Part shown: piece by piece, positions 22,595 to 35,031 of the stretch
How positions within the stretch are numbered: the first letter of the stretch is position 1
Layout of the letters: each line of letters starts with the position of its first letter
From: Gonapodya prolifera JEL478
Lineage: Eukaryota > Monoblepharomycota > Monoblepharidomycetes > Monoblepharidales > Gonapodyaceae
Length of the DNA stretch: 64,000 bases
NCBI GenBank assembly: GCA_001574975.1
Contig: KQ965798.1
Coordinates: forward strand, 123,397 to 187,396
Direction of reading: 5' to 3'
Made by a program: the position numbers and the translations under genes
Notes under the pieces: generated by a model
Database searches by the model: none
What the model saw: only the letters and a program-made list of their open reading frames with translations
Told to the model about the DNA's origin: nothing

Positions 22595-25500
22595 TGACGC
22601 ACATCCTTCCGCTCCCAAATCTGCACGTAACTTTCCGACAAGAAGATCATCTACATACACGGCACCAACCTGAGCACCACGTTCCAACTTAACACGGTAC
22701 ACAGAGTAAGGACGCACCTGGGGCAAGATCTCCTCAACGATCAAATCCTGAATCGCATACCACTGCTCGGTCTCGCCCGTGGCCGGACCGCGGAGATGGA
22801 CCTTGTACGTACCCTGCTGGTCGGCGCGGCCCTCGTGGATGATGTTCGCGATCAGGTCGAACCGCGTTTCGAGGGTCGCGGGGACTTCGGGGAGAACTGC
22901 ACGAGCGGGTGAGAAAAACTACCCCCAGACGAGATCACCGCGGACACGAGGTACGGGCACGGAACTTACGCGGTCTCATGTCCAGGTTCTTGATGGGGAA
23001 GGTGACGATGGTGGGGTTCTTTTCCGTCGTCCAGTTGTTCCTCGTGAAGCGCTTAATGTGGAAAACGAGGTACCGCGGGGGCTCCAGAAGCCTGAACCGA
23101 CGCAGGAGATTGGCCGATTCCTGTTTGGTGGGGTGAGGCGGTAGCGGTTCGATGCCGTTCAGTGCCACGAACAAGACGCGGTGTATACGCACTTGCCCCG
23201 TCACGCCATCGTACTTGTTCAACAGCGTCGACAGCGCGACCTGCGGGATGATGTTCTTGTCCATTTCGTCCTGGAACAGTGGGGCGGGCGGGAGGTCCAG
23301 CGCGAGGAAGAGGAAGGGGGATTTTGTGGTTTTGATTTCTGCGGTGAGAGAACGATATGTCGTCGAAATTTGCACATCTCATTGTACAGAGGCTTACCGG
23401 CGCCCTCGTCGAAGTTCTTCAGCTGCTTATCGTTCTTGTGCAGCGACCCGCGCGTCAGTTCGAGCACTTGGGTCTGCATCTGGAGCTGGCCTTGGAACGT
23501 CTCATGGATGATCGCTTTCGAGGTCCAGGGGATATCAGCGTGTCAGTGCGTCCTCACCCACAACCCCTCTCTCACCGCACCCAAAAACTCACACCCCTTC
23601 TTCATCTTCCCCCCCGTAAGGCCCTTATGTATCTCATTAAGGAACCACCCAAGGAAGTCCACGACGTCGCCCTGTTCCGTGAAGCTGAACCGCTTCTCGG
23701 ACGCGGCCGAGATGGCCTGCAGCAGCTCGTGCGGCGCCACATGCGATTTGTACGAGAGGGGTGACCAGAGCTTGCGTAGGAGGGTCGAGAGGCGGATTAC
23801 TGGGGAGCGGGGTGCAGTGGGGTGGGTGTAGGTTGGGTTGTAAGAAAACCGTGGGCGGGGGAGGGGGAAGACAAAAAGCCTGAAGAGCAACAACACCCAC
23901 CCAAATCCGACTTTCCCTCCATATCATTCAGCAAAAGAAAGTCCCTCAGTGGCGCCACATGGGCCAGCGCCTGAACCGCGACATTGATATAATCATTCGC
24001 CTTGACATTATTCAGCCCCACAAACCCGGGCAAGAACCGTTTATTGTTAAGATCGTACGAGTACACGAGCCTGGCGTCCAAGAGCGACACCTGCTCGCGC
24101 GTGAATGTCGGGCGAATGACGTACTTGATGTCGTCGAGCGAGCGTTGCGCCACTTCGTACCCGTCGGGGAGCACGTAGATGCGCAGGGTGAGGAGGTTGA
24201 TGAAGACGTGGTGGTTTTGGTGGACCGAGTGGAGGTAGGCGTGTGAGGAGGAGCCGCGGCCTGGGAGGTGCGAGGGAGAGTGGACACCGGTGTCATTGCA
24301 AGAAAGGTTGGACGGTGGCCCGAGTGTGGCCACCCCCTGGAACCCATCCCTGGCGAGAGGTACATGGCATCCGCGCGCACCCATTCGCCTCCCACAGAAT
24401 CCCCTCCAGCTGAAAAACACGCTCGGTGAAGAGTCACTCGCGTACGGCAGAGGAACACGCCCCCCGAATGTCAATTCGCCTCCAGCCGAGAAATACTCTC
24501 CACAACGGGTCGTTTTCCTCCGACAGGAGAAACACGTTATGCAGAACTTTCCTCTCCACCGGAGAAACATGCTCCGCGTGAATCACTCGTCTCTGGTGGA
24601 CGCTCGCTCCGTGAGAGTAGTCCGCTTCGCGGTGTATTCGCCTCTGGCGGGACCACCACGGTCGGCGCTATCGCGCCAAGGCATCGAGCTCGCTCCCGCT
24701 CCATTCCCCTCCACTAACCTCTCTCGTCACTGCGTCAACCTCTCCGCACCCCACCCTACCCCGCTCCCCCCTCCACACCCCGTCCCTCGACACTCACCCT
24801 GAAAGTACTTCCCACACACCAAACACGCGTACACATTCAGGTTGGACAGCGACACGGAGCACAGCTTCTCAAAGTCGAAGTCGAGCATCGTTCGGTTGAC
24901 CTGTACGTGTGCGGATGGCCCCGAGCAATGCCAGGGAAGTGGTGAGACGAATGCAAAGGTGCACAAAGATTCAAGTCGACCCCCGACCCAAAGTATGCAC
25001 GTCCGCGTCGTCAGGGACAACTTGGCCTCCGAAGGGTATGCTCGCTCCGCGAACGGATCATACGCGCTTCGCGTGTCATTCGACTCACGGTATCCAAGTA
25101 CAGCTCACTAACCACCGCGTCCGACTCCGCCGCGGCACGTCTGGGCTTGCGGACCCTGTCCTCCTCGTCCTCATCGTCGTCCTCGTTCCCATTTTCGTTC
25201 TCGTGTGCATCTTTGGCCTCCGCAGCAGGCTGTTTGGGTTCCTCGGTGGTGGTGGCGGGAACTGGAACAGGATCGGGGATTGGCAGGTCTACAGCATGCA
25301 TCACGGGATCGTATACCACAAGACACAGAATCGGTTCGGTGAGCGTGGCGTGGTGGAACGGATTCGAACTCCGGTGCTCTACACACCTTTGTCGGCTTGT
25401 TGAGCGGTGTCTTGTCACCACCAACAGCGAGAGATTGCATTCAGACTTCACGGCCCCGCAGTCTCTAACACAACACGAATCGCCCACCTTGTGCGTCAGA

Positions 25501-25638
25501 CGCGGCCACCGTCTCGTCCGCCGTCTCGTCCCCCTCCGCAGCGTCCCCCTTCTCCTCCGCCGTCTCCTCCGTCTTTCTCCTCTTTGACGCGCGAGTTGCG
25601 GGTGCATTCGTCGCTGCCTTCTTTGCGCGCGGCGGCAT
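22595..25638 (-). CDS. USP39: SAD1/USP39, inactive ubiquitin-specific protease of the spliceosome
   Basis: Homologue of USP39/Sad1, needed for the U4/U6.U5 tri-snRNP. Start MPPRAKKAATN at 25638; acidic Lys/Arg-rich N-terminus; zinc finger UBP half VNRTMLDFDFEKLC and NVYACLVCGKYFQGRG; then HHVFINLLTLRIYVLPDGYE; then the protease core FLPGFVGLNNVKANDYINVA, where the catalytic Cys position holds Asp, as in the family. The C-terminus is resolved by a 67-bp intron (22651-22717) that joins EEILPQ to MIFLSESYVQIWERKDVRQ, the expected family ending. One intron, 24262-24797, is 536 bp and holds GC-rich repeat units; another at about 24901-25099 carries a related piece. It is divergent from CNOT9. Confidence 0.92.
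24262..24797 (-). repeat. Long USP39 intron filled with GC-rich repeat units
   Basis: A 536-bp intron between FQG and RGSSSHAY, far longer than the usual 50-100 bp here. It contains several copies of a degenerate unit around ATTCGCCTC (for example near 24385, 24470 and 24640). The segment at about 24635-24680 (GTGTATTCGCCTCTGGCGGG ... GTCGGCGCTATCGCGCC) closely matches the reverse complement of TOM22 intron 2 at about 48690-48740. Confidence 0.6.
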
Positions 25639-25924
25639 CGCGGGGTCTGTCGTGTGGCGGGGAGTGAAGGTGAAGAACAGCACTGGCCTGACCGCAGCAG
25701 TCCGACAAATCGCTCCACGCGCGAACACCTCCCTTTTCTTCCTCTCGAGAGCTCAAACACAATTGGAATACTTTGGAAAGACAGCTTCATTCATTTTATT
25801 CTCAGATACACGCGCTAGGTATGTTGTATCGCTTCGGTGATGCCAGCAATTTATCATGACGGAGGGACTCCCCGAGTGACCGCAGCACCCGGCAAATCCA
25901 CCGGCACAATCCCGCTCACTAGAA
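25639..25924. promoter_or_regulatory. Divergent promoter region USP39 / CNOT9
   Basis: 286 bp separate the two divergent start codons, so both promoters must lie here or overlap the 5' UTRs. No clear TATA box is seen. Confidence 0.5.
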
Positions 25925-27711
25925 ATGCAGTTCTACTCGCCATCGGGACCGGCGCTGACGCTGCCTCAAAACGACGCTTCATATGGATTCTCTGTGGGGC
26001 CTGCGTCGCGCCAGCAGCAGCAGCAGGGCGGTGCAGGCCAGCTCAACAATCTCAGCATCGCCCTCGGGCTGCAGGGCGCGCAGGGCGCAGGGGGTGGCAT
26101 CAACGGCGTCGGCGGCCTGGGCACAGGTGGACTTTCGGCCGTGCAGGTCCTCCAGCTGCAGCAGCAGGTCGCGGCGAACGGTGGGGGAATGGGAGGTGGA
26201 GGACCTGGTGCAGGTGCAGGTGGAGGGGCAGGTGGAGGAGGGCCTGGGTACTTCCAGGTGTCTGCAGAGGAGGAAAAAGTGTTCCAGCTCGTGCTGGATC
26301 TCACGTCCAATCAGACAAGGGAGGGAGCACTCCTGGAACTCTCGAAGAAGCGGGAGTCTTACGAAGACCTCGCGCCCATTCTGTGGCACGCATATGGTCA
26401 GTTGCAACTGAGAGAGTGTGGCTGGGGGTGGGGATGCAGGTCCGCAGCGAAACCCGGTGGGCAGAGGCTATGGCCCGCCCAGAAGACTTTTTTCGATACT
26501 CCAATTCACTCGCAACCTTTCTTCCCACCGCCCCTCCCCGCACACGCCAGGCGTCATCCCCGCCCTCCTTCAAGAAATCACCTCTGTGTACCCCGCGCTC
26601 TTCCCGCCCACGCTCACGGGCCAAGCATCCAACCGCGTTTGCAACGCACTCGCGCTCTTGCAGTGCGTCGCTAGCCATAGTGAGACCAGGGGCGCGTTCC
26701 TCCAAGGTATGTCTTGCAAGGCCTTGTATAAGCACTTCACCCTTCCTGCGTGGTCTCACTCGAAATTGGTATGGTACCAATAGCGCATATCCCGCTCTTC
26801 CTCTACCCCTTTCTCAACACGACGTCCAAAACTCGTCCGTTCGAGTACTTGCGTTTGACCAGCTTGGGTGTCGTTGGCGCCCTGGTGAAAGTGAGTTGGA
26901 GTATTCTCTTATCCACAGTTCTTCTCTGGAACGCCCTTCCTCGTGACACTTCAACTCATCTTCGGCACTCCCCCGTCACTTGCCGTCATTCCCGCCTCGT
27001 TACTCCAGAACGACAACTCCGAAGTAATCTCCTTCCTCCTCTCGACCGAAATCATCCCGCTCTGTCTCCGCATCATGGAGAGCGGGAGCGAGCTCAGCAA
27101 GACCGTATGTACCCATTTTCAATCCTTGTTCTGGTCTTGTTGACGAATACAAATCCATCCACCACCACACACGGCACCCGTTCCTTACCTCTCACCACCG
27201 CACCTCAAACCACACAGGTCGCGATATTCATCCTCCAAAAAATTCTTCTCGACGACTTGGGCCTCGCCTACGTGTGGTTCGTGTTCATCTCTTTCTCGCA
27301 CTCCCTTCACCGCGTCCCACCCAGTTACCCCCCACCCCCACCTCCCCCTCTTCTCCCCACATAGCCAAACGTACGAACGCTTTTACGCCGTCTGCACAGT
27401 GCTCAACGGTATGGTCGCCCAGCTATGTGAGGGTCAACCGTCGGGACGCCTGCTCAAGCACGTCGTGCGGTGTTACTTGCGGCTATCTGATAACCCTCGG
27501 TACGTACCGTCTGTTTGACCGGGTCCCTCCTTTATCCTCCAACGTTCTCTCCCCCACTCCTCCCCCTTACAGTGCCCGCGAAGCCCTCCGCCAGTGCCTT
27601 CCGGATCCCCTCCGCGACGGCACGTTCTTGATGGCGCTTAAGGACGACGTCACGACCAAGCGGTGTCTCGCCACGCTGCTGCTTAACTTGAGCGACCAGG
27701 TGCAGGGGTAA
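25925..27711 (+). CDS. CAF40: CCR4-NOT subunit CNOT9/CAF40 (Rcd1)
   Basis: Armadillo-repeat subunit of the CCR4-NOT deadenylase complex. The N-terminus is a fungal-style Gln/Gly-rich extension (25980-26250). The Rcd1 core follows over many short exons: [20 protein letters not shown], then [19 protein letters not shown] with [92 protein letters not shown], and [16 protein letters not shown] with [18 protein letters not shown]. The protein ends in the conserved tail [11 protein letters not shown], stop 27709-27711. All core helices are present, so the gene looks whole. Confidence 0.95.
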
Positions 27712-27963
27712 TACTGGCGCCGACGCTGGCGGTGCTTGGACCCACGAAATGGTTTTGTGCGTGCGGGCATGGCATTGGGGCAGTGACGGTTTTTTAAGAC
27801 GTGCAGGAGAAAAAGAGCATACCATACTTTTGTACCATATGTGAACAGATTGGACGTTGAACTGGACTTCGTGACGTTTCCGTTGACCACAGGGCGTCTG
27901 CATGGACATGACTCATCCAGGGACACTTTTCATTCCCCCTCCACTCAACCCAACAATTCTGCA

Positions 27964-28922
27964 ATGCTCTCAACCTTATCCCCACTTCAAACCTCACTCG
28001 TCGAAAAGGTCAAGACCTTCTACGCCGCGATCGACAAGGACGACTTCGCGGCGCTGGAGGGGATGATGGCCGTGGTTCGTAGCACGTGCGGTGGGATGCT
28101 CGTCGTCAGGACGTTAACGCTGCGTCGGCTTAGGATATTGTGCATCGGTCTGGGAATGGAGAAGTCTCGAGGACGTCTAAAGGTGTGTTTTGCGGGCGGG
28201 AGGGAAGAACTTTGCCTCGGTTTTTGGTAACGGCGACTCATCGGCCCCTACGCACCACACCAGTTGTCATTGAAAACAGGAAAAGGCTCGCCGACAGTCG
28301 AAATCGTGTCAAGCACGACGTGAGCGACACCATGATCGTACACAGTTCCAATGGAGGCGCTCAATTGTGTCCGTAGGTTACTCGATGTTGGTTCCCTGCA
28401 GGAGCTGACGGAGTGATGGTCTCTGGAGGTAAGGGCAGTCTTTGTCGACGTGTACTTTGACTTCCCAACAAGTAATGAAAATCGGATAACCCGACAACGT
28501 ACAGACATCACATTCGACATCCTCTCTGCCAAGGTTCGTACATGCGCATCAGATATACACCCTTCGTTTTCTTATAGCATTTTATTTCTACAGGGTGATT
28601 TCCGGAACATAGTCATTCCCTTCGCTGCGTCGTTCAACTTCAACGGCGTGGGAGACATTTCGGTAAGTTGCACTCCACCAGTCCACAATACGAGCACGAG
28701 CGTCACCTCTACGCTGACTGCAGGAGCACCTCGTATTCATGGATCCGTCTCCCATTCTCGTGGCGCGGGGGATCAACATAGGTATGCGAGCACAATATCC
28801 TTCGGGGAAGTCTCAGCCTGTTTAATGAATTTGCTTGCTTCGTAGTTGGCGATGAAGACCTCCGCCCGACGCTCGAGAATGTTGCATCGACAATGGAAGC
28901 GTATGAGTCGACGTATTTCTAG
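27964..28922 (+). CDS. Small NTF2/SnoaL-like protein (tentative)
   Basis: A multi-exon small gene. The first exon, TLSPLQTSLVEKVKTFYAAI then DKDDFAALEGMMA, has the look of the first helix of an NTF2-like/SnoaL fold; then DIVHRSGNGEVSRTSK, ITFDILSAK, GDFRNIVIPFAASFNFNGVG, EHLVFMDPSPILVARGIN and GDEDLRPTLENVASTMEAY up to the stop at 28920-28922. Most introns are 50-90 bp. The middle exons (28260-28440) are not settled, and the fold assignment is by pattern only, so this could be another small protein family. Confidence 0.55.
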
Positions 28923-29291
28923 AATCGGGAAGAATTTTGAGGGGGCGACTGCAAAATCTCGATAGAACTTCTAGCAAATCATTTATGTGCATGAAATGGA
29001 AAGGGATTACATCACTATAATTGTTTCGAAATGACGAGAATGGGGGGTGGAGAGGTTCAATGAGGTGACCCGGTGGTGTGGCGTCTCCATTCGACAAACC
29101 AGGGCAGGCACGATCGTTCCAGTTTTCAAACGGGAGCACGTGGATTAGAACGAAAACTGTGGCTGGACCCCATATCGCGTAAGGAAGCCAATCCAGGGGT
29201 GTTCTCCGTGACTAATGGTAAAATCCCCAACTTCGCCCCCCACAGTTAGGGCAGAGGTGGTCGACACCGAGGATTCATCCAAAAACCAACG

Positions 29292-31021
29292 ATGAACCCG
29301 CGGATGAATCTCCACTTGGTCGAAGCCTGTGAATCGGGAGATTCTCCATCCGTGCGCCGGCTGCTGGAGCAAGGGGTGGATCCCAACTCGCATAAGCGTG
29401 TGTCGGTTTCGACTACGGTGGCAATAGATTGGTTGAGAACGCGGGTGGAAACCGATACGATCTCGGGAGAGTCAGCGCTGGCGCTGGCGATTCTTCATGG
29501 ACATCGGGATGTGGTGGAACAGTTGCTGAAAGCCGGTGCAGACATTCAGAAAGAAGTCCAGTGGCGGATTTCTGACCATTACACTGATGGCAAGACGGTG
29601 ACGATGGAACGCTGGAACCAGAAACGCTGGTTCTTCACGTTTCATTTCCCCTCGCCATTATCCCTTGCCCTCTGTATTGGTGGTAGGGTGACTTTCTGGA
29701 ACGGGGGAAGCTATGCAGACTGGGAAAGGGATATTCGCAATGGAAAGATCCGCGTTAATAATCCTGGTGGCATTGTCCATCTGGAGAGTCCGGCGTACGA
29801 AGATCGCAGTGTCACTCTGGATTCGAAACCACGGTTTGAGATCGTTTCCTTGCTACTCCAAGCAGGAAGTGAGGTTTCTCAGGACATTATGAGAGGCGCA
29901 ACTTCCTCGAGGGACACCAAAATTGTCGAGTTGATTCAAATGCACGCTCAAATGGGATCCACGGGGTACTCGCTGATGCGCTCTTCCTCCATACCGAGTC
30001 ACCTTCCAACCCATGCGTCAACTCTATCAACGCCTATGCGTCGCTCGCAAAGCGAAGTAGACGTGCCTCTCTCAACCATGGTACCGTCAATGTCCACAAG
30101 CATTGGTGCTATGAGCCGCTCGGAGGGACCGAACATCCAGTCACTCAACACTCAGCTCAGCGCTCGGGTTGTAGACATGGCCAATACACTACTGGAGTTG
30201 CGCAAAGAGGCTGATAGACTTCAACTNCAAAATGCTCATTTGGAGAAAGAACTGGGAATGTACAAGACTCGAGCATCNNNNNNNNNNNNNNNNNNNNNNN
30301 NNNNNNNNNNNNNNNNNNNNNNNNNNCAATCAAAAATTCAGGAATCCGACATAAAAATTCGTGACTACGAACATGAGCTGGGCAAAGTGAAAGAATGGAA
30401 CCGAGAATTGACTCGCAAACTTACAAACACGGAGGAGCAATTGGAACGAACCAAGGAACGTATCGCAGATATGGAGAGGGACCATTTGGGGAGCTCAAAC
30501 GGAAGCAGGCAATCAAGTTTGAAGCTCCTTCCATCGCCAGTGTCGGACAGTGCTCCGAGAGGAACTACCATCATGAAGAAGTTGATGTGGTTCGTAATCT
30601 GATTATTTGTTTTCCCCAACGTGCACTCATACAAAGAAACACCTATCATTGTCAGGGCAAATTACTCATACATACCTCAGCATACAGACGAGCTGTCATT
30701 GACAGCGGGAGAGCAGATTTTTGTGACCTATGTTTTCAGCGACCAGTGGGCATGGGTAAGAGCACTTGATTGATTTCGCAAAGAACGGACCGTTGATATC
30801 CTCTTATATATGCAGGGTTTGAATCTTGAAAGTGGTGTTTTGGGCATGTTTCCCATGGTCTGTGTGTCAGATGACCCCACTCCAAGTGCAAGGGGGGCTG
30901 TCGCAATTTCGGAAAGGAGCTCCTCCTTCACAGCATCGACTCCGAGTCATGGTGATACAATGACATCTTCGTCTTGGCTGCAACGGAGTATTCACCAGAT
31001 CGATCTCGACGCGAGGCGCTG
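29292..31021 (+). CDS. Ankyrin repeat / coiled-coil / SH3 protein (crosses an assembly gap)
   Basis: Starts MNPRMNLHLVEACESGD at 29292. Ankyrin-type helices: VRRLLEQGVDPNS, ESALALAILHGHRDVVEQLL then KAGADI, and FEIVSLLLQAGSEVS. A Ser/Thr/Pro-rich linker leads into a coiled coil from about 30175 to 30490 that spans the gap at 30278-30326. After an intron (about 30593-30640) an SH3 domain is read: IVRANYSYIPQHTDELSLTA, GEQIFVTYVFSDQWAWG, then across another intron LNLESGVLGMFPMVCV. It ends at 31021. The SH3 shows the ALYDY-like YSYIPQ, the Trp and the final GMFP motif. Likely a scaffold; partners unknown. Confidence 0.75.
30278..30326. other. Assembly gap (49 N)
   Basis: Run of 49 N inside the coiled-coil part of the ankyrin/SH3 gene; a further single N is at 30227. 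The frame is open on both sides, so the true length of the missing part is unknown. Confidence 0.99.
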
Positions 31022-31230
31022 AGGTCTCTCTTGCCTTTTTCTTGGTTTGAATTTTGAATTAAATTATTACTCGATTCTTTCCAATTAATGATGTCAGTTT
31101 TGTATATATAAGCCATTGTTCGAACGTACTAATTCCATGAGTCCGGATGTAATTCAGATTTGCGACAACCATTTAGCGACCCACGTCCTCAGTCTTTATC
31201 CCCATGCACGCGTAGTGGAAGAACTGTTCT

Positions 31231-34200
31231 TTATATAGGACGAAGGCTGAGGCCCCGATTCGCTTGAAGCATCGACTGCAATTCCGCACACGGGTCATCT
31301 GGAGCCGCCTCTTTTGAAGATTGATGAGAGTCTCCTTGACCTACTCAAGAGAACGATTAATTCTGGTGCACCTCATCATGTAGCGTCTGCACAAATCTGT
31401 GCTCTCTCGGTCATTGATAAATTGCGTATTACTTGGTCATCCCTTTTGCTTCTGGTTAGTTCATGGAAGCTCTTGTCAAAATATGAGTTGAGAAGGCCAA
31501 CAGTACGCTTGCGGGTAAAAGATCGGGGATCTAAAGGCGGCAACGTTCGATCACTGAAATCCTAATAAGCGTTAGAAAACACACACTTGCCTTCAGCGGG
31601 TCCATGCGGTCGCCATACTTTGGCATCAGGGAAATTGCATCATCAACCTTCCTTGAGCTCTCCAGATACAGCTTGACAAGCGTGACAAACACATTGCGTG
31701 CGGGTGACTTTCCGGGAGCATAGTGTGTTGCGGCGTAGCTGCAATTGTAAGTAGACTTTATCGGCAACTGATCAACACAGCCGAAACACAATGGTAAAAA
31801 CCATCGTTTCAGCAAGCGAACGATTCCCAAGTTTGGTGACAAAAATGTCCAGAGCTTGCTCATGCAAAACCATCCGGCTTAACATTATGGCACGCTCCTC
31901 GTACATTCCTTGTATGACAATTGCAGAAGGAAACCCACAAGATTGCTCAAGGAACTCATTGCCGAGCTTCAACTCATGCACTCACCATCAACAGGGAACC
32001 GCCATATAACATGTTCCGGATGGTACACCTTGGAGTATTCTAGAAATTCTAGCAATCGCATCCTCGGTGAGCTTGTGGAAAGCTCCTTGCCACCGATAGC
32101 CGCTTCCGCTGCAGGAACATTGGCGAGGTACTCAGCAACTAAATCCTCGTGTAGCTCAGGAGTCTGGTCGCCGAGATCATAGATGAGATGTTCCAAGTTT
32201 GCCGTTGCAAGATCGTCAGAAAGGTTAGCCAAGTGCTGGAGAACACGTCGCCGGGTCGGGATTGAGGGCGAGTATGGAGGGTCGGTGAATATCTGATTTC
32301 GAACATCAATAGTTGGCACCTTCCGTTTGGCAGAAACACTTCGAAACGACAAGACACACACCTCGAGTCCTTCTTCTGGAGCTGTTTCCAAAACATAAGT
32401 TGAAGCCTTAAGAACGAGATCCAGATCTCGTTCTCCGAGCCGTTTGAGATATGTAACCAAGGCTGAAGGTCCCGCTGGTCGAAAAGCGGGAACGCGTCCC
32501 AAACTGGTTGACTGACGTAAGTGGGACTTCTATTAATAACTCTCTCCCTTCATCACACTCACCGCTCCAAAAACTGCAGTGCTCGATCGTGCATGCCTTT
32601 CCCAAAAAATAGATCCAAAAGCTCGTCGTATCTTCTGTCGTGTTCCAACCATTCCGAGGTGACAGAAACATCCACCCAGTTCTCCACCCGCATGAGCGGT
32701 CTCACAAGTGAAGATTTCGCCGCTAAGTAGACGCTAAGGAGACATGTATCTACTACCACCGCCACTCGCTCTAAGCGAGAGATTTCCTTTTGCACCTCAA
32801 GTTCCGAGGAGGCTCGACCTCGTATCAGATCTTGCCGTGAGCGCAGGGTGCGCATTCGCCTCTCGGTAAGAAATCGTACCAGAGCAGCGTAAGCTTGGGG
32901 CGGGGGTTCGCTGGAACGGTGTGGATAAGGCGCGTTATCCTCCGGAAATGGAGGTATGCTAGGTTCTGCCTCCCCCCAAGTGCGCACCGCAGGAAAGAGG
33001 CCGCACACTTGGCATGGATCAACATCAAGGTCTTGAAAGAGAGTCATTGCTGTGGTGTAATCTCGTACAACGGAGCAGGCGGAGCCGAGATGGAAGCGAA
33101 GTCTACAAACATAAAAGTTGTCCATTCAAACAACAGAGATAGACATCATCAAGTTCTTGCCATACCTTGGCATCGTCTGGTACTCCTTCCGCCACCTCAA
33201 CATACTCTATCGCGGATTCAAAATTGCCGTCCAAAACAAATCTCCGGACCCTTTCCGCCCATCCAATTTCTTCTAGTATTCCCACGTTTCCACCACAGAA
33301 GACCCAGAGCTTTCCAGCAGCTTTGAATATCCCCATTCGACTCGGGGGAGCAGGTTGCCCCATCAAAGACCCTGCGCGGCTCTTTGCGCTCGCTACTGAT
33401 CCGGCGCGAGATCTCGTGGCGGCGGCAGCGGCGGTTGGTGCAATGGATGAGGTTACACTTGGGCTGCAGGAGTGCCGACGAGAGGATGTGGCCGAGTGAT
33501 GTCCTGGGGAGTCATGGGAACCGGAAAACTGCCCAACTTGTAGCGTAGAAAGTGATGCCCGAGGAGCGATATGTGCTGGAGGGGGATATTCTCCCGTTAT
33601 CAGAGGAATATTCTGTACCTCCTCCCCAGCCCGCAAATGCGCCACAATGAGCTGTGTTGTTGTATAAGTGGGGAGCAATCCACTCGTTGCAGTGACAACG
33701 TAAGGTGACCAAAACGCTGAGGAATGGTGGACACTTTCCGTGAGTGGCTTGTGGGGCCAAGATGGTCATCGCTCTTACTCACCAACCGACCCTGGCGGCG
33801 CGCTCCATTGAACCTTTGCCTCCACCTTCAAGGGTTCCGTGGAGTAAACGACGGTAGTAGTTCCTGTTTGTTCGATCACACTTGTACAACCGAGTTCGAG
33901 AATCTTGCAGATTAAGGTTTTGCTCACCTTCAAGTGTTATTCCCACCGTGCCTCCGCTCGCTTCTCCTATACTCCAAGCGCTCTTTCTCCCAGTGCCTGT
34001 TTCCAGAACATCTTTCCCCAACCCATAAATTTCCACACCTCCGACATCCTCCTCGGCGTCTACCACGGCGTATTCTGCGGTGTCTTGCTGTGTCCGCCCA
34101 ACCGAAACAAAAGAACGATGTCTTTGCGTCGGGGGTCAGAAGAAGCGATAAAATTGATCGCAGTTTAAGTGGTCGGCTCGAGTCCGCAACCAATGGTGGA

Positions 34201-34981
34201 GCATGTGACAGTGCCATTGAGCGGATAGCTGAAATAGTTGGCATTGAGTAACCATAGTATTTGGTGAGTACGGAGCCGTGGGGTTTGGGTGGAGCTTCTT
34301 GCACCATGGGCTTCACGTTAGCAAGATCGAACTCTCCGCTCTCCCCGACTTCGAACACACCAATAGATTTGCCCATTGCTGCATAAATTCTGGATGTCAT
34401 GCCTCCTGGAGTTCGAACATCCAATGATAGAGCGTCTTCCGGAACGGTCGTTGTAGGTGTTGAAGGACGAAGGCAGTCGTCCCTCGGGACCGTCGAACAT
34501 GATATTTCAGTGATAGAGTGGAAGCGTCATGGACACTTACTGTCAGAGAAATTAGGAGCCTCGCATGCTTGAGCTCCTCCAGCTGGATGATAGGTTTGCT
34601 GTCGGACGTAAAGCGCTTCTTCTTGTTGAGCAGTGTCACGACGGGCGCTCTCGTGACATGTTTACTTGCAATAGCAGCCAGACGGTTGGGTAGAGTGGGG
34701 CCTTCGGTAGACCTTGAAGGATTGGATCGTTGATTGAGTTCTTTCGTGACTAGTCCATCGGCAGAGCCCGGTCTGGGGAGGGAGATCGAATACGTGGCCA
34801 GAAGTCCTTTCGCTGTTCCCACGTAAAGCTTCACGTCCTGCTTGTCCTCTGAAGGGTTGTGCTCTCTGCCACTTTCATAACCACGACGAGACCAGTCCAC
34901 ATTCCATTCCCCCACAGCCACGCAGGTGATCTCAGCTGGGACCGAAACAAGAGCTACATAGTCAAATGCATCATGTATCAT
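31231..34981 (-). CDS. VPS39: HOPS subunit VPS39/VAM6
   Basis: Vam6/Vps39 homologue, the Rab7-binding HOPS tether subunit at vacuole/lysosome membranes. Start MIHDAFDYVALVSVP (34981) matches the family's usual MHDAF opening of the CNH beta-propeller. The propeller includes LYVGTAKGLLATYSISLP and GKLWVFCGGN. The helical repeat part has DDYDTAMTLF-type helices, YDELLDLFFGKGMHDRALQF, and RRRVLQHLANLSDDLATANL. The C-terminal Vps39 domains include ERAIMLSRMVLHEQALDIFV, ARNVFVTLVKLYLESS and DRMDPLKA. It ends NRGLSLRPI at 31231. Start codon chosen by homology; 50 bp lie between it and the stop of DNAI1, which is upstream on the same strand. Confidence 0.88.
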
Positions 34982-35031
34982 TGGATTCTTGTACAAAAAA
35001 GGAACCTGTACCTCCGAATAAATTGTATGGT

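Noticed and set aside
23181-23831. Plus-strand reading of 216 residues
   Set aside because: Antisense to USP39 exons and introns; composition is low-complexity.
25345-25385. T-arm-like sequence (GAGTTCGAATCC on the minus strand) suggesting a tRNA
   Set aside because: The T stem pairs in only four of five positions, and no D-arm, anticodon arm or acceptor partner is found; the segment lies in an intron of USP39.
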